DNA of 64,000 bases from Cristatella mucedo (lineage: Eukaryota > Bryozoa > Phylactolaemata > Cristatellidae), in assembly GCA_009760855.2 (NCBI GenBank), contig WPIO01000008.1:11970001-12034000 (forward strand). The letters run 5' to 3'. The translations under genes were made by a program, and so were the position numbers. This document shows, piece by piece, positions 43,941 through 62,910 of this stretch. The notes under the pieces are model-generated. The model saw only the letters and a program-made list of their open reading frames with translations, was not told the origin of the DNA and did no database searches. Each line of letters starts with the position of its first letter. The stretch's first letter is position 1.

Positions 43941-45125
43941 ACTACTTCAGCATGTTAATGACTTTCTTATGGCGCTGGCGGGAGTACCAAGGCTGCAAGG
44001 GTTGCGGTGGACAGTGTAGTGTTTGCAACGTCTTCTCCGGTCTCGTGCACGTGAATGGAGAGCGCAGCGACAGTCTTCTAATCAGCTCTCGGCATCAAGT
44101 GCATCTCTGTACGACGCCAGACACCTCCACAGCTTCAGACTTAGTCTTGGCACTGTTTCTTTTCATTAATTATACTCTCCCTCAGGCGAACGTCACTGCC
44201 AAAGACAAGCTTGGCTAAAATTTCTACGCCGATGATGGCGTCAACCTGAAGTTTCATGACCTTACACCCAAGACTGGTTCATCTAGCATCATCACTCGGT
44301 TGACGTCTACCTGTAGTTTGGGCCTGCTGCTGCTGCAAACCGACGTCATTTGGGGAGCATGTTTCCTCGCTTTCAAGTCAGCCTTATTTATCAGCTGAGG
44401 AGCATTTCCAAAACCTGTGAAAGCGCGTCTATAAAGCTACGGTTTATATCTTTACTCGAGACCTGACGTCTGCCCTTATTAGTCTGCTGTTTCTAGTGCA
44501 AAAGTCGGCAGCTCGGCGTATCTGCCGTCCACATCTGTAGCTCACATCACCCCCCCCCCCTTCTGAGCTTCTCTGGCTCCACATCAACCAGTCGACTTGA
44601 AGATTCTCTTTCTGACCGACCAGCTTGCTCGCCCCGTGTCGTGTGCTCTCGAACCATCCGCTCCTCGTTTTCCAGTCGTCTCGCTGTCCTTCGAATTGAG
44701 TTGAGCTCTTTTGGGGGTCGGACCTTCAGTTTGTATGTACCGAAAGTGCGGCACTTGGTTATGACTAGTGTAACCGCCTACTACGACTTTTCGTCATTAT
44801 GTCTCAGCTAAAGACTGTTCCGCACAGCTTTATCTGGGCAATAGTGAACTTGTCGTTTTTGTTCCTGCTTTGTGCCTTGGTGTTTACCTGTACGCGATTC
44901 AGTGGATATTACTAACTAGAGGTCGTACTAACCGGTGGCTCAGTCTCTTGTGTGCTTTTACATTGCATGCTGGTCTAAACAACGTCATTGTTTGTTTTTG
45001 CATGCTGTCTGTGCATGATATGCATGTCATTAGCCGATGGCTATTGCATCTCTGGTTGTGAGTTGCTAAGCGCTGGATTTAGATAGATTTCATTTTCTTA
45101 GGGTGCTATACAAGCGACTATTAAT
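43941..45125 (+). mobile_element. CR1/L2-like LINE fragment, heavily degraded
   Basis: Reverse transcriptase traces: a FLFINYTLPQA-like block near 44,155 and NFYADDG (YADD catalytic motif) near 44,220. Decayed C-terminal text follows, and a tail GATTTCATTTTCTTAGGGTG then CTATACAAGCGACTATTAAT at 45,080-45,125. Frames are broken throughout. Confidence 0.6.
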
Positions 45126-45554
45126 ATGCCTTAAACTGTTTGACTTACACCCTGGGCAACCAGCCCTTTGTCTGTTGAGCTACTAATTACCCCAAATCGT
45201 GATCAATGTGCTGCCTGCTGAGCACTGCTTGCAGTCAAGCGTCAAGCTAAGATTGGCTGGTACTCCAATACTAATCGTGCTGGTTACAGTGGGCTGGTGA
45301 CCCGAGCCGCTCTCCTTCTTTGCCGATTCCTTAGGTCGGTGCCACGCCGGTCAAGTTTGCCCCAAATCAGGAACTGAAGGATTACATCTCTTGTTCAATC
45401 GTTTCTAAGCTAACTCGTCGATTAGGCTACGCGTTAAGGAGATTTCGTGCTGAAGAATGGAGCTAGGAAATGCCACGCTCGCCAGTCGCATATTTTATTT
45501 TGAATAGCCACGTTTTAAAGCGAATCGTTTTAAGTTCGCCATATCGCGATGGCA
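45126..45554. other. intergenic, no gene seen
   Basis: No feature I can support between the LINE relic and the SINE. Confidence 0.35.
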
Positions 45555-45715
45555 CCACATGTAAGGCGGTCGCTCTTCCCGACCTCCGTCGCGAGGTCGT
45601 AGGTTCGAATCCTGCGGCGAGCGATTCTGTATTGCCGCTGAAAGCGGCGGTGATAATCTTCAGAGCTCCTCTGCCGCTATACAAAAGAGGCTGCTAAATC
45701 AGCTGGTATTTTATT
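45555..45715 (+). repeat. tRNA-derived SINE, family A
   Basis: B box GGTTCGAATCC at 45,602-45,612, GCGATTCTGTATTGCCGCTG body, GCGGCGGTGATAATC, then GCTATACAAAAGAGGCTGC and AAATCAGCTGG. Well preserved. Confidence 0.85.
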
Positions 45716-46639
45716 TGTTGTGCCTAATGGACGCTACGCGAGGCTGGGCATCGGTTTGTGTAGACATGTCAAACAGCTGAACGCATAGGACAGCTGCCGA
45801 CTCAGAACTTGCATAAGCCATTCTTGAATGTAGATGCTTACAGCTTGCCATAAAAAGCCTTTTAAGAAAGCTAAATACTCGCAATCTTTCTTGCGGTACA
45901 CTGGATGAGTTGAGAAGAGAAGATGGGTGCGAACAAGTTTACTCTTAGGGTAGTTTGCACATCCTAAAACTCTTATTTTAACGCGTCGGCTCACAAATAT
46001 GATCTATTATCCTTTAGAGTTCACCTATGTGGGCTACTCAGGCGAGACACCAGACCAGGCCGTTTCCACTTTGTCAAGTGTCGGCTACAATGGCTAAGTC
46101 GTCGTGCAAGCGCAGCAATATATGCTCAAAAGCTAAGTTTAGAAGGTCTGATCAAACTTATGTATGACCAAGTGTGGCCGAATTCCTGTTTCATTGCTGC
46201 GGCACCCTTGGCTGCTCTTGGCCAACTTCTATAGTCTCGCTCGTTTGCCAGCGATAGTCGCGCCAAAGTTTGAGGACTGATGAGAGGTCTTGCACGAAGT
46301 AATACACTTCGGAGGGACTAGTATCAAAGAGAAAAGAACCGGAACTGCATACGGTCCCCTACTCTTACTTTCGATCGATTCTCGTTGGTAGCCGTACAAG
46401 CCTACCCGTTAGCGTAGTAGCTTCTGGAGGCTGTACCGACGGAGCACTCCGGCCACGTAGCCGTGTTGGCCCTGTCGTCATGCATACTCAGTGTTTGCCC
46501 GTCTTTCGTTGACGGTGTACATGCTCTATTTATAAACGAATCGTTAGCTACGATTGACTACTCGGTTGTAATAGGGTGGCCTCAGAACTTGCAACGTTCC
46601 CCTCTACTGCTGATTAACGTACAGCAAATTGATAATTCT
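45716..46639. other. intergenic, no gene seen
   Basis: Short frames only. Confidence 0.35.
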
Positions 46640-46960
46640 CATTGAAATCTTACCTGTTCCGCTCAGCGTTTCCTGCGTTCCAGTGGACTTTTCATTTCTG
46701 TTCTTGTGTGCTTTTGCGTGCTTACCTGTTCATGATTAGGAGTTTGTTACTAACCAGGGACCTCAGCAACCAGCTGCTCTGCGTGCCATCTTCTTGAATG
46801 CTACTTGTGCAAGCACGATACTTGTGCGCTTTTGGATGCTTGCCAAAGCATGGTTACCTTGCTTATCAATAACCCTTGGTTGCGGATTCTTTTGCAGTGA
46901 GCTGTAAAGTGCCTGGTTAGAGATTTTGTTATCTTATATCGCAATAAAAAATGAAAACCT
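46640..46960 (+). mobile_element. LINE 3' end remnant
   Basis: Text of the type TGTGCTTTTGCGTGCTTACC...CTGTTCATG and the tail GTAAAGTGCCTGGTTAGAGA then TTTTGTTATCTTATATCGCA resemble the LINE 3' UTR and tail at 58,060-58,263. Weak coding content. Confidence 0.45.
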
Positions 46961-47250
46961 ACTATTGTTATTTTGTTATGCGCAATGCTCCAACTGATTA
47001 AAACAGTAGACGCCTTATAGTGCTGACCTCTCAGGCGAGGCGGCGAGTAGATGCTTTTTGCGGCGCTCTGTGGCTGAATATATATTAGGTCCGCGCTACT
47101 TCTCGAGCAGAAGAATGAGAGGAAGAGCGTGCGAGCGAAAGTGGAGACCCTCAAGAGATGAAAGATTAAAGTAGAGGGAAGGAGAGGGAGAGACTACGAT
47201 AGATAGGGACAGGAGACAACGATAGACTACGCGACAAAAACGGAACCAGG

Positions 47251-47350
47251 AAGAGATACAGGTAGGGATACTTAAAGGAGAGATACAGGTAGGGATACTT
47301 TACTTAAAGGAGAGATACAGGTAGGGATACTACAGGTAGGGATACTTAAA
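47251..47350. repeat. ~20-30-bp tandem repeat (GAGATACAGGTAGGGATACTT)
   Basis: Four imperfect units containing ACAGGTAGGGATACTT with variable spacers. Confidence 0.85.
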
Positions 47351-47357
47351 GAGCGAG

Positions 47358-47430
47358 CAAGAAAGCGAGAGAGAGAGAGAGAGAGAACGAACGAGCGAGC
47401 GAGAGAGCGAGAGAGAGAGATCAAGAGAAC

Positions 47431-47469
<39 letters not shown>

Positions 47470-47470
47470 C
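47358..47470. repeat. (GA)n-rich array
   Basis: GA runs interspersed with GAGCGA and GAAC units. Confidence 0.9.
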
Positions 47471-50400
47471 GGGAGAGAAGGAAGACGGATGCCTGCATCC
47501 GTGTTGGTGATGAATTATCGCTCATTCCGACCTGCCAATTAAGGTTTTGACATGCTCCTCTCGGGTAACTTCAATAATCATAACACGTTGTAACTTCAAT
47601 AATCATAATACGAGAATCTTCTGAAAACAATTAATGAACAGTATTTCATAGCAGTGGCAGGTGTTGCCGCACGTCACCAAGCATACTTCAGTCACCGAGC
47701 TTTCCTAAGCAATCACGGACATTTCTGTTGCCATAAGTATTAATCTTGAATTAATTACAACCAGTAGCTGGGCTAACGACTAGTCCTATAATTTATTCTT
47801 ACGCTAATTGTGAAGACTTGCTAGCGAGACGGGTTCGATGCCTACAGTAGTGTACGCCTTTTAATCCGGTACCACTACCGCATCCGTAAGGTGACTGATT
47901 GAATGCCCAGGTTGCACCGGAGTTTTGCCATCATTGTGGTTAACTTTCGGACTCGACCGGACCGCTCTTCTGTTTTCAACCTGTAGCACAAGCATACAGG
48001 CGCTTAGTCTGCAAAGACATCTACTAAACGCCGTCAGGTACAGCTGCTGGATTTGGGAAGTTCTGCACGCCTATTTCCTCGACTGACCCTAGGTTCGACG
48101 ATGGCCCACCTACCGGGTAGACTATGGTCAGCTGTCAGTAACGTCGGTTACATAGCGAGTCAAATTGGGACAAAGAATTTCTCTACCGCAGTCCTTCGCG
48201 TGAGAAATTTAGGCACTATATTCTGCCAATTGTTCTCCAAGAATTAATCGGTGTATAAGCGAGGGGGGAGGGGTGGGCGGGGCGGGATACAAGAAGCCCG
48301 ACAATTCCTTAGGGTTGCTAGGTATCTCAAACGAACTCTAGCTGATAGCTGAGCTGTCTGTTTTAAGAAAGCCACGTCGAGAACGAGCTCTGGGATATTA
48401 CGTCCTGCCTTGATGACGGTAAGGGATGGACACGGGACGAGTTCGCATCATGAAAAAGCGAGATCGTGCTGTCGTACCTTTTCTCAAGTTCAAATTCTAC
48501 ACGCAGTCGCCGGCAATACGGGGGGGGGGAGTAATCTTATGCTGAGTCTGGTGGGCTTGAACTGCAGTGCAGATTTCTTTCGCACGCGCACGACCGTTTT
48601 TTGAGTGTGGGTCATGTGGGACCTTTGCCTAAGGACTGGCTGCTGATGTCTCACAAAGTGAAGTAAGACTGTTGAACTACTCCCGTTGGCACGTGGTGGT
48701 TTTTTGGCTTCCAGCATGCTAGCGCTGCCTCACGTCCACTGACCTCGTACGAGCTGGCGAACGATGGAACCCGATGCAGCGCTATGGTTATCAAGGAAAG
48801 GTACACGTGTCTGAACTAGTGGCGGATTTGTAAGCAGCACGTGCGTGTCCTGAGTTTTCATCCAGCTTTCCATGTACACACGGCAGTCACGGTGGAGCTG
48901 TCTCGCGAATGAATTGAACCCGTGACCTCTGGTGCCGAAGCTGAACGTCTCAGGTACTCGCCAAGTCTCCAATCGAGTCCGTGAGTACCATTTATTTTGG
49001 ATGGAAGCATATTCGGCCTAGTGACGGTAGCCTAAGTAAGTTGCATCGCAGTCGTCGCTTCAGAAGCAGATAACCTCGAATAGTCTTCCTGTCGTACCTT
49101 AAGTCGCAGGTTCCTAGCCTGTAATCTTGCGTTCGCTTGTACCGTTTCTAATATCACCATTCAATTAATTCAATATTTTCAAAAATTGGTGCACATTTCG
49201 AACAAGATCTTGACAGATCTCTTCCTGCATTGAAGCCATACACCTCTTGACATATCGAGATGCTCAGTCGAAGCCTGGCAGAAAAACTTTTTTTTCAAGA
49301 TAGCACTTGCTTTATTTTTAAGTAGCTACCTTCGACCTTTGGCCTGCTAATGGGGTAAGGCCAAGGCATTCATGCTTCAACTGATATTACTCTAAACTGT
49401 AAGAAACACCCTACGCATTTCTCATTTACCCCCACGTAAAGAATGAAAGCCTTTAAGATGACGACCAATAGCAGCACTTGTATGATTGCCAATTTATATC
49501 GATTTTCCTCTGCAAGAGCTGGCGGTAAGTTTCGGCTGTTGAATTCGGGCTCCGGCGAATAAGGCAAAGAGACCAATGCCAGCTGACCAGTCTTACCGAC
49601 AAAATTTGCAACCATTTGGTAGAAAAAAAGGAGGAATATCTGATGGAATTTCCCGTTGGCTCTATTTAGAGATCTTTTAGTCGGTAAGTATTGCCTGCCC
49701 CGATCATCTTTTGAGCTGCGAGAATGAATGCAGGTCGTTTGCATGAAGCGCGCACAAAAGAAAGACGACCGGGCGCTTTTCCAACAATTTTTCTTGCTGA
49801 CCAGAGAACTTTCGTGACCCGAGATTCACCCAAAAGTTTCGGGTACGCGTTATTGAATCTCGGCGATGAGTTGCACGTGCAGTTTCAAGCTGACCACTCG
49901 GCAGCGGCCCAGTAAAATACCAAGTATATAGAATGCCCATCAATCTGGTAGAACAGGTAGTGCAGCCGCCAATGGTTTAGCGGGAGAGGAATTAGGAAGA
50001 GCGCTAAATACCAAGCGGCATAAGCAGTTCCGTATACTTGTTTTAACGGTAAAGCTGAGAATATCTCCGGGACCCATTTTATCGCTCAAGGCTAGGCTGT
50101 TGTCACTGAATTATATACACTATGAACATTTGGTCGGAGAAGATTAGTCCAGATAAAGTCGAATTCGAGGTGGAATTCTCACTTGTTGTGACAAATTACC
50201 TATTTTCGGCAGGTAATTAATCAGCCAAGTGTTAAACTCTCGCTCTCAGACTCTATGTTACGTTTCTGAACCGATATACCGTTGTAAGAACTGTAATACA
50301 TGGGCAATTACTGGTATGCTTTTTGGAGCAGTATTCTTGACAGTGTTACTAGCAGCTATCTGAGACTAGTCGCTGCCGTTGGGAATTTATTTGCAAGTCA

Positions 50401-51140
50401 GGTTTAGAAACAGTACATGTACTTAACTGTTCTTAACGCACATAAAGAAAGAGATCCAGAACGCTAAGGAAAAATGGTCTAATTATAAAACTCGTTCATA
50501 AATTAAGAAACTGGGTCGCCGGAAATTCACTTTTGTAACTAGCAGGTAAATTGTTTTACCTTATTCAGAGCGTTGCCGCTGAGGCTTGGAAGCCGTGGTC
50601 GTGTGTTTGATGGAAGACATTAAATGAGAAAGAACTGCCGGAAGTCTTACATTGTAATGGTGAGCATAGAGCTGCACCTCTTGACTAAGCTTTGCTCTAA
50701 AGTAGCCAGCACATTTTAATCAGATCTGTTAAACACGGTATTTTTATACTTCCGACAGCCAGACTTGTGCCGACATTGTGGTTCGCTTATCGAGTTTTAG
50801 GGCACCATCTAAATTGCTGTCTCGTCACTGAGGACCGTCGATTACGGACTACTGTTCTTAATATCCGAGGACACCACCAGACAAGAACTTGAGGTATGCC
50901 AGCCCACAATCTGAGTGGACAACTCGACTGGTTTCGGCAGTCTAAAATCCGACCAATCGCACATAATAAAATGATAACAAGCTACTATTATGGACGTGAT
51001 AGCATAAGAGAATTCCACTAGCTGTTGACAGGGGTAATCCACATCATTTGACAGTCAGAAGATGATTTGATGGATCAAATGTGACTAAGCCTGATCGTGC
51101 ACAAGGTTAGATATCACAGTAACTGTTCACCTGAGTAAGC
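47471..51140. other. intergenic, no gene seen
   Basis: About 3.7 kb without a recognisable gene or repeat family. The longest frame (124 residues, minus, 49,744-49,370) has one hydrophobic segment near its C-terminus but no known domain. Confidence 0.35.
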
Positions 51141-51149
51141 ACAAAGAGA

Positions 51150-51265
51150 AGCTGCCTAGACTAGCACGACACAAGTCGCAGGTTTGAGTCCTGCAGCAGG
51201 AATTTCTTTAATACCTGCAACAAGCACGATGAAAACCACTAAAGTTGCATTTACACGATTTAACT
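51150..51265 (+). repeat. partial tRNA-derived SINE
   Basis: Head with GTCGCAGGTTTGAGTCCTGC and a short degraded body; the tail is not clear. Confidence 0.45.
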
Positions 51266-51764
51266 TGTTTGACCATTACATAATCTAGCAAGATCAAAAG
51301 GCATACGTCCTAGAGTATCAAAGGGTGGCATTATCATGAATGTAAGCTGGCGAGTTGTCATAGAAAAGTAAGCCTAGTAAATATAGCTAAGACTGTAGAA
51401 ATGAGATTGTTGATTTCGTGAAATTCGTCCATATAAACCGTAAATTAAGATAGGGAGTCACCTAATTTGTACTTGCTGTTACAGAATGAGAGTGGTGAGT
51501 GAGTATCGTGCACGATCGAGATCAAGGATTGTTAAGTGGATCTCAAAGTGTACCTCGAACTTCGAAATGAAAGAGTAATTACTACCAGCCTCCCGAGGAC
51601 AGAAGAACGGTAACAGTATTATAAACTTCAAACTCTCTATTACGAAAGTAATTTAAACTGAGCTCCTTATGGCTATCCTAGCAACTTTTTTAATTAACAG
51701 CCTAGTAAAGTGGGTTGTTTTGGGGCACGACTGTTTTGCAGCATCAGCTAGGTATTCCTGGGTC

Positions 51765-51920
51765 TTAGTCCAGGCCACGAGGTAAGGTGCTCCCTCTTCA
51801 CGACCCGACGTCGTCGGTTTGAGTCCTGCAGTGGGCGGCCATCATGTATCGCCACCTACTGCAAAGGGTTTGTGGTGAAAGCCTCTATACAAATGTCGAA
51901 TCAGCTAATCTTTTTGGATT
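51765..51920 (+). repeat. tRNA-derived SINE, family A, diverged
   Basis: Head with ACGAGGTAAGGTGCTCC and GTCGGTTTGAGTCCTGCAG, a TGTATCGCC body, then CTATACAAATGTCGAATCAG and CTAATC. Confidence 0.7.
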
Positions 51921-53658
51921 TAAGTTTGCAAGAATTACCTGTGAATTAGTTCGCCGGTACAAACAGTTGGGACTATCGTGGGATGGCTGACGACGAACGG
52001 GTGAATACATAGATAGAGCGAATAGTAATAACGATAGCTAATAAAGCGAAGGATGGGGGCCTGTCGAATGGCCGCGACGGCATCCAACATCTGCAGCTGC
52101 ATACATTTACCTCTCGAGCATTTCAGTGTTGACATCCGAGTGCTAATGTCTCAGTGGTGAAGCAGTGGTGAAGCACGGATACAGCCTGAATGCGACCAGG
52201 CCTATGGATCGAATTGGCACTATGCTGGCACCTTCCGTAAGCCCCACATTGAGATGAAAAAACTCGAACGAATCGCCGGAGTTATCGCCCCGAGGTCGGC
52301 CAGTTCGCCCATGCAATGCAAGTGCATCGACACAAGCTGAAAGAAACAGCCGTACCCACACAAAGGCTGGGTAAAGCTGTTTCTTTCACATATCACGCTG
52401 CCGGTCTCTTTGTCGACAGAGCAGAACTCTTGTCTGAAGACACAAACTTAGTATACCTCACCAGCTCCACAAGGTAGTCCAACGGCTAAAAACTAGGAGC
52501 TGCCATGGCAACAGCATGCAGCTTGCCAAAAAATGGCTCCACCACGCTAGCTGGCTGGTTGGCCATGCATAGGTAGCCGCAGAAATCCGACACTGAACCG
52601 GTCTGTTCTGCCAATGCTTGGTGCTCGTCACAGCAAGGAGTGCCTTGCTTGATGGCACCGAAAGCCACACTAGACAAGTTGCACTTCAGGAAAAGGCACT
52701 ACCTCACCGATGCACCATGAGTAGAACTTGCTCGATAGCACGACTGTCGACGATCACAAAATCTCCACCCAACTCCAGTTCTAAAGAACAGGTGAGCCGG
52801 GGAGAGGGATTTTGACTAAAAACTATGTATTTGCCACTTGCATTTGATCTCGCGACTTTGCTCCGAAAAATATCACCTTTATTTACAAGAGCAACGACTG
52901 GTCGGCCAGATCGTGTCTTGCTGCCCTGCGGGCTAAAACGACGGTGGAGACAAAGAACCCACGAAGCTGACCACGACAATCCAGCTCGGCCGACAGGCAA
53001 CACGGCAACAGCACGAAAAGCACAGCATGAGCAGCGACCTGTATACACGATTTCTAGGCAGACAACAGTGAGGCGAAATACCGCAGAACACGACAGCAGC
53101 GCTTTTTGTGCACAGTAGGATAGGTCAGGGGGAGGAGGAGGCTCCTAGGCATTCATCAAGTCTAATCACCTTCGTTGGAGCGTGCAAGCAACGCCGTCCA
53201 GCAGGCCGGCCATCCAGCAGGCAGCCATCTAGCCCATAATGGGCCTTCGAGTGTGCTACTGGGCGAGCAACACTGCCAATCGCACATACGAGATAACTTG
53301 ACCTTCACACTGGCCAGCTCGGCACAGCTCAGCAGCTTCTGGATGAAAAACATGCCAATACTGCTGTGAATGAACAGTGTCAACAGCAGAGCGATTTCGA
53401 AGCAAGGCGCAGCAAGCAGTGCCCTATTTGTGGCAGGAGCGTATTCCTGAAACAGGGCAATTGCAGAAGCACCGCCAATGCAGCTTCAAGGGCTGCAAAT
53501 GACGCTGCTGCATGCAGTGCAGTCACAGCTGCAAGCGACAACACGGCAAGCAGTAACAAAAATGAGCCAATCAAAGCATCGGGCTAGCACACCCACTGCA
53601 GGTCGTGTCAAGGTCAACGGGAGCCACCAGCTTGTGTCGGCAGAGCTCGGGTCCTCGG
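51921..53658. other. intergenic / 3' region of the DHRS7B-like gene, possible unassigned exons
   Basis: Minus-strand frames at 52,677-52,486 and 52,793-52,721 read like plausible protein. The second is flanked by a TTCTTTAG acceptor and a GTGAGG donor and reads LELGGDFVIVDSRAIEQVLL. I cannot connect them to each other or to a known family. Confidence 0.25.
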
Positions 53659-60485
<6,827 letters not shown>

Positions 60486-60760
60486 CTGCAATAACGGCGC
60501 TGCCATGCTCGGTGCAACCCCTGCCTCGAGCGATCGCATGCGAGGCTTTCTTTCCATGTCAGCAGGCAGAACACCAAGAACAGGCCATGAAGCCAGATTG
60601 CACAGCTTATGCCACGACAGCGATGCTTACTAGAGCCAGAAAGCTAGCAGCATTCGGAAAGTTTCCAGTGCTAATTTTTCGATTGCACAAAAGACATAAG
60701 ACGCCCGGTCTTGCCCTCGCCCCAGTTAAATGAAAATGCCGACTGCCACTGCATGTATGT
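60486..60760. other. upstream intron of the DHRS7B-like gene
   Basis: The frame of the first visible exon stays open upstream to 60,557, but an acceptor-like TTATTGCAG at 60,486 sets the exon start. Nothing else is assigned. Confidence 0.35.
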
Positions 60761-60762
60761 GT

Positions 60763-61070
60763 GCAGTGGTGGAGCCAGAATTTTCGCCTCAGGGAGCAAG
60801 ACATGCACAATTTATATGTAGGGGCACGATTTGCAAGATTTTCAGGAAGTCACGGCTAGACCCACAAATTGACAAATTATAATATAATGACAAATTATAC
60901 CACAAAGTCGTAGTGTTTATGCGACATAAATTCGGCAATCGCTCGTCGAGTGGAATTAAGACTCAATTTCATCATTGGCGCCGGTTGGGGACGTGGGAAT
61001 GGGGGGTCGGCCCAGGTCGCTGCTAATCTGTCGGGGGGGGGGGGGGAGTCCCCCTGGCTCTGCCACTGCA
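60763..61070. mobile_element. possible hAT-like MITE
   Basis: The left end CAGTGGTGGAGCCAG and right end CTGGCTCTGCCACTG form a 15-bp inverted repeat with two mismatches around about 305 bp of non-coding DNA that includes a G-run. CAGTGG...CCACTG ends are typical of hAT-type MITEs. I do not see a clean 8-bp duplication. Confidence 0.45.
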
Positions 61071-61094
61071 TACATACCTGTATACACTGTACAT

Positions 61095-61265
61095 AATATA
61101 AATATAATTCATTAGTATGATGCCTTAAGAGAACTTCATCTCTATTCAGGCACTTCACATATGCCACGGGCTCGAGCCTACGACCCGGGTAATCAAATTC
61201 ACCTTGACCTTGGTCGAAGCAAGCACCTCAACCACAGGGCCAAACCAGCGCTACAAAGTGTGTAT
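61095..61265 (-). repeat. tRNA-derived SINE, family B (LINE-type tail)
   Basis: Read on the minus strand: head GGCCCTGTGGTTGAGGTGC ... GGGTCGTAGGCTCGAGCCC, then tail GTGAAGTGCCTGAATAGAGA and TGAAGTTCTCTTAAGGCATC, followed by ATTATATTTATATTAT. Confidence 0.7.
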
Positions 61266-61281
61266 AAGCATGTACACACAA

Positions 61282-61282
<1 letters not shown>

Positions 61283-61349
<67 letters not shown>

Positions 61350-61365
61350 CATTTATAAACATATA
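61283..61365. repeat. (AT)n-(AC)n-(AT)n compound microsatellite
   Basis: AT run at 61,283-61,306, AC run to 61,340, then ATAT to about 61,350. Confidence 0.95.
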
Positions 61366-62650
61366 TACATGTAAGAATTTATATACACGTCGTAATTAGG
61401 TGACTAGTCAGGAGAAGGCTGTTATTGGAACAGCCAGAAATGAGACCCGAGTCACAGCAACTTCTTTGCATCGACTAAATGCCAGAATTCTAACCCACCA
61501 CCGGATCGGCTAACAGCTGCGAAGTATATCTTGGCAGGGTATACAATCTCAGCCAGACTGAGCTAAAACATCAACATTTAAGGAAGCCTAATTAGCCAGG
61601 AAAGAGCACCCCAATCATACAGTAAATGGCCATGCCGTAAGCTGATCTGGCACAGCCAGTGGCATCATCAACTGCTCCTTGTAAGATAAAATCACTTTTA
61701 AGGCCGAGAAAGGAGCTGCAATAGTTGCCCTGTGATTAATGGGGCCAGTCTAAAACAGCTGGCACGTCGACCATTAAAGGATGTGGTGCAACTATTAACT
61801 GAGCATCGAGTTGGCAAAAATGATACAAAGCCAGGTTTATCTGACATCTGCTTAACAAACAGGCCGCTGACCGGCTGATCTATTCCTACATCTCCAAGCC
61901 AACGAAAGTCTTCCGGCGATGCAGCACCACTAGGCAAGCTCGGCAATTGCTAGCAGCTCGAGAAAGAGGTCGTGTGCAAGAAACAGGGCAGCGAGGATTC
62001 GAATCCACTCGGAAAGCCTGACGGGCCAACCGTAAGCCGGATCAGTTGCTGAATCAGCTAACATTGGATCAAAACAGATGGAAAATCGTTCACAGAGCAG
62101 CATGGACTGCAAGGAAGTGGGAGGAAAAAAGGGTGAACGAGAAAGCAGAAACCGACGTCACGTGTCTAGCCTGCCTACCGACGCCATGCCCGGCTCGTCT
62201 TGCTGTGCACTCCAAGCGTTTGCTGCTACCACTAGGCACTGACTGGCAAATGCACTGCCAATATTCTGTGAGGGATCCGAGGGTCAGTGTCCTGCGGGAA
62301 CATGCGACAATGTTAAACGCCAGAAAAGTAGGCCAGTAGCAACTTGCATGGTTATCGAATCACCAGTCAAATCGATAGGAATTACAAAAGGATGCCACAC
62401 GAGTGCTTACACGGCAGGACACAGAGAAGGCTAGCTTCGGCTGATGACAGACAGCCGAGCAGGCTGGGCTACCCTACCATCCGGCAGATGAGAGCAAGCC
62501 GTCCAACTCGTCAGTAGCCACATCATCTCTATTCATTCACATGCCACCGTATCTATCGCCTCTTCTGCTGACAACGTCGCCCAGCTCAGAACTCGGTCTC
62601 AGCTGGTGCTTGTCCGATGCCCGATTGGACCTGCTTCTTGACCGGCCGGC
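61366..62650. other. intergenic or intronic, no gene seen
   Basis: Short frames only. No SDR N-terminal exon (TGxxxGxG) was recognised here on the minus strand. Confidence 0.35.
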
Positions 62651-62658
62651 CGATTGCC

Positions 62659-62718
62659 GAGCAGGCTGGCGAGCGCGAGCGCTCCGGTGGCAACGCCGGA
62701 GCGCTCGCCAGCCTGCTC
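62659..62718. repeat. long GC-rich inverted repeat (hairpin)
   Basis: GAGCAGGCTGGCGAGCG...CTCCGG is followed after about 8 bases by its reverse complement CCGGAGCGCTCGCCAGCCTG, then CTC. The left arm has a 6-nt insertion (CGAGCG). The stem would be about 23 bp with a short loop. Confidence 0.8.
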
Positions 62719-62883
62719 CACCAGCCTGCTCTGCTGCTTGGCTGTCCTGCTAGCTCCTGTTTCTTAAGCCACTCGCTCCCTCAACTCTACTACAAGCTCA
62801 GCAACCCACATCACCGTCGCCTCGTTCTTAATGGCTTGTGCTGTTGTCAAGCGAGCAAGCACCGATAATTTGATGGAGATGCA

Positions 62884-62910
62884 GACACACACACACACAC
62901 ACACACACAG
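62884..62910. repeat. (AC)n microsatellite
   Basis: A short AC run of 13 units. Confidence 0.95.
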
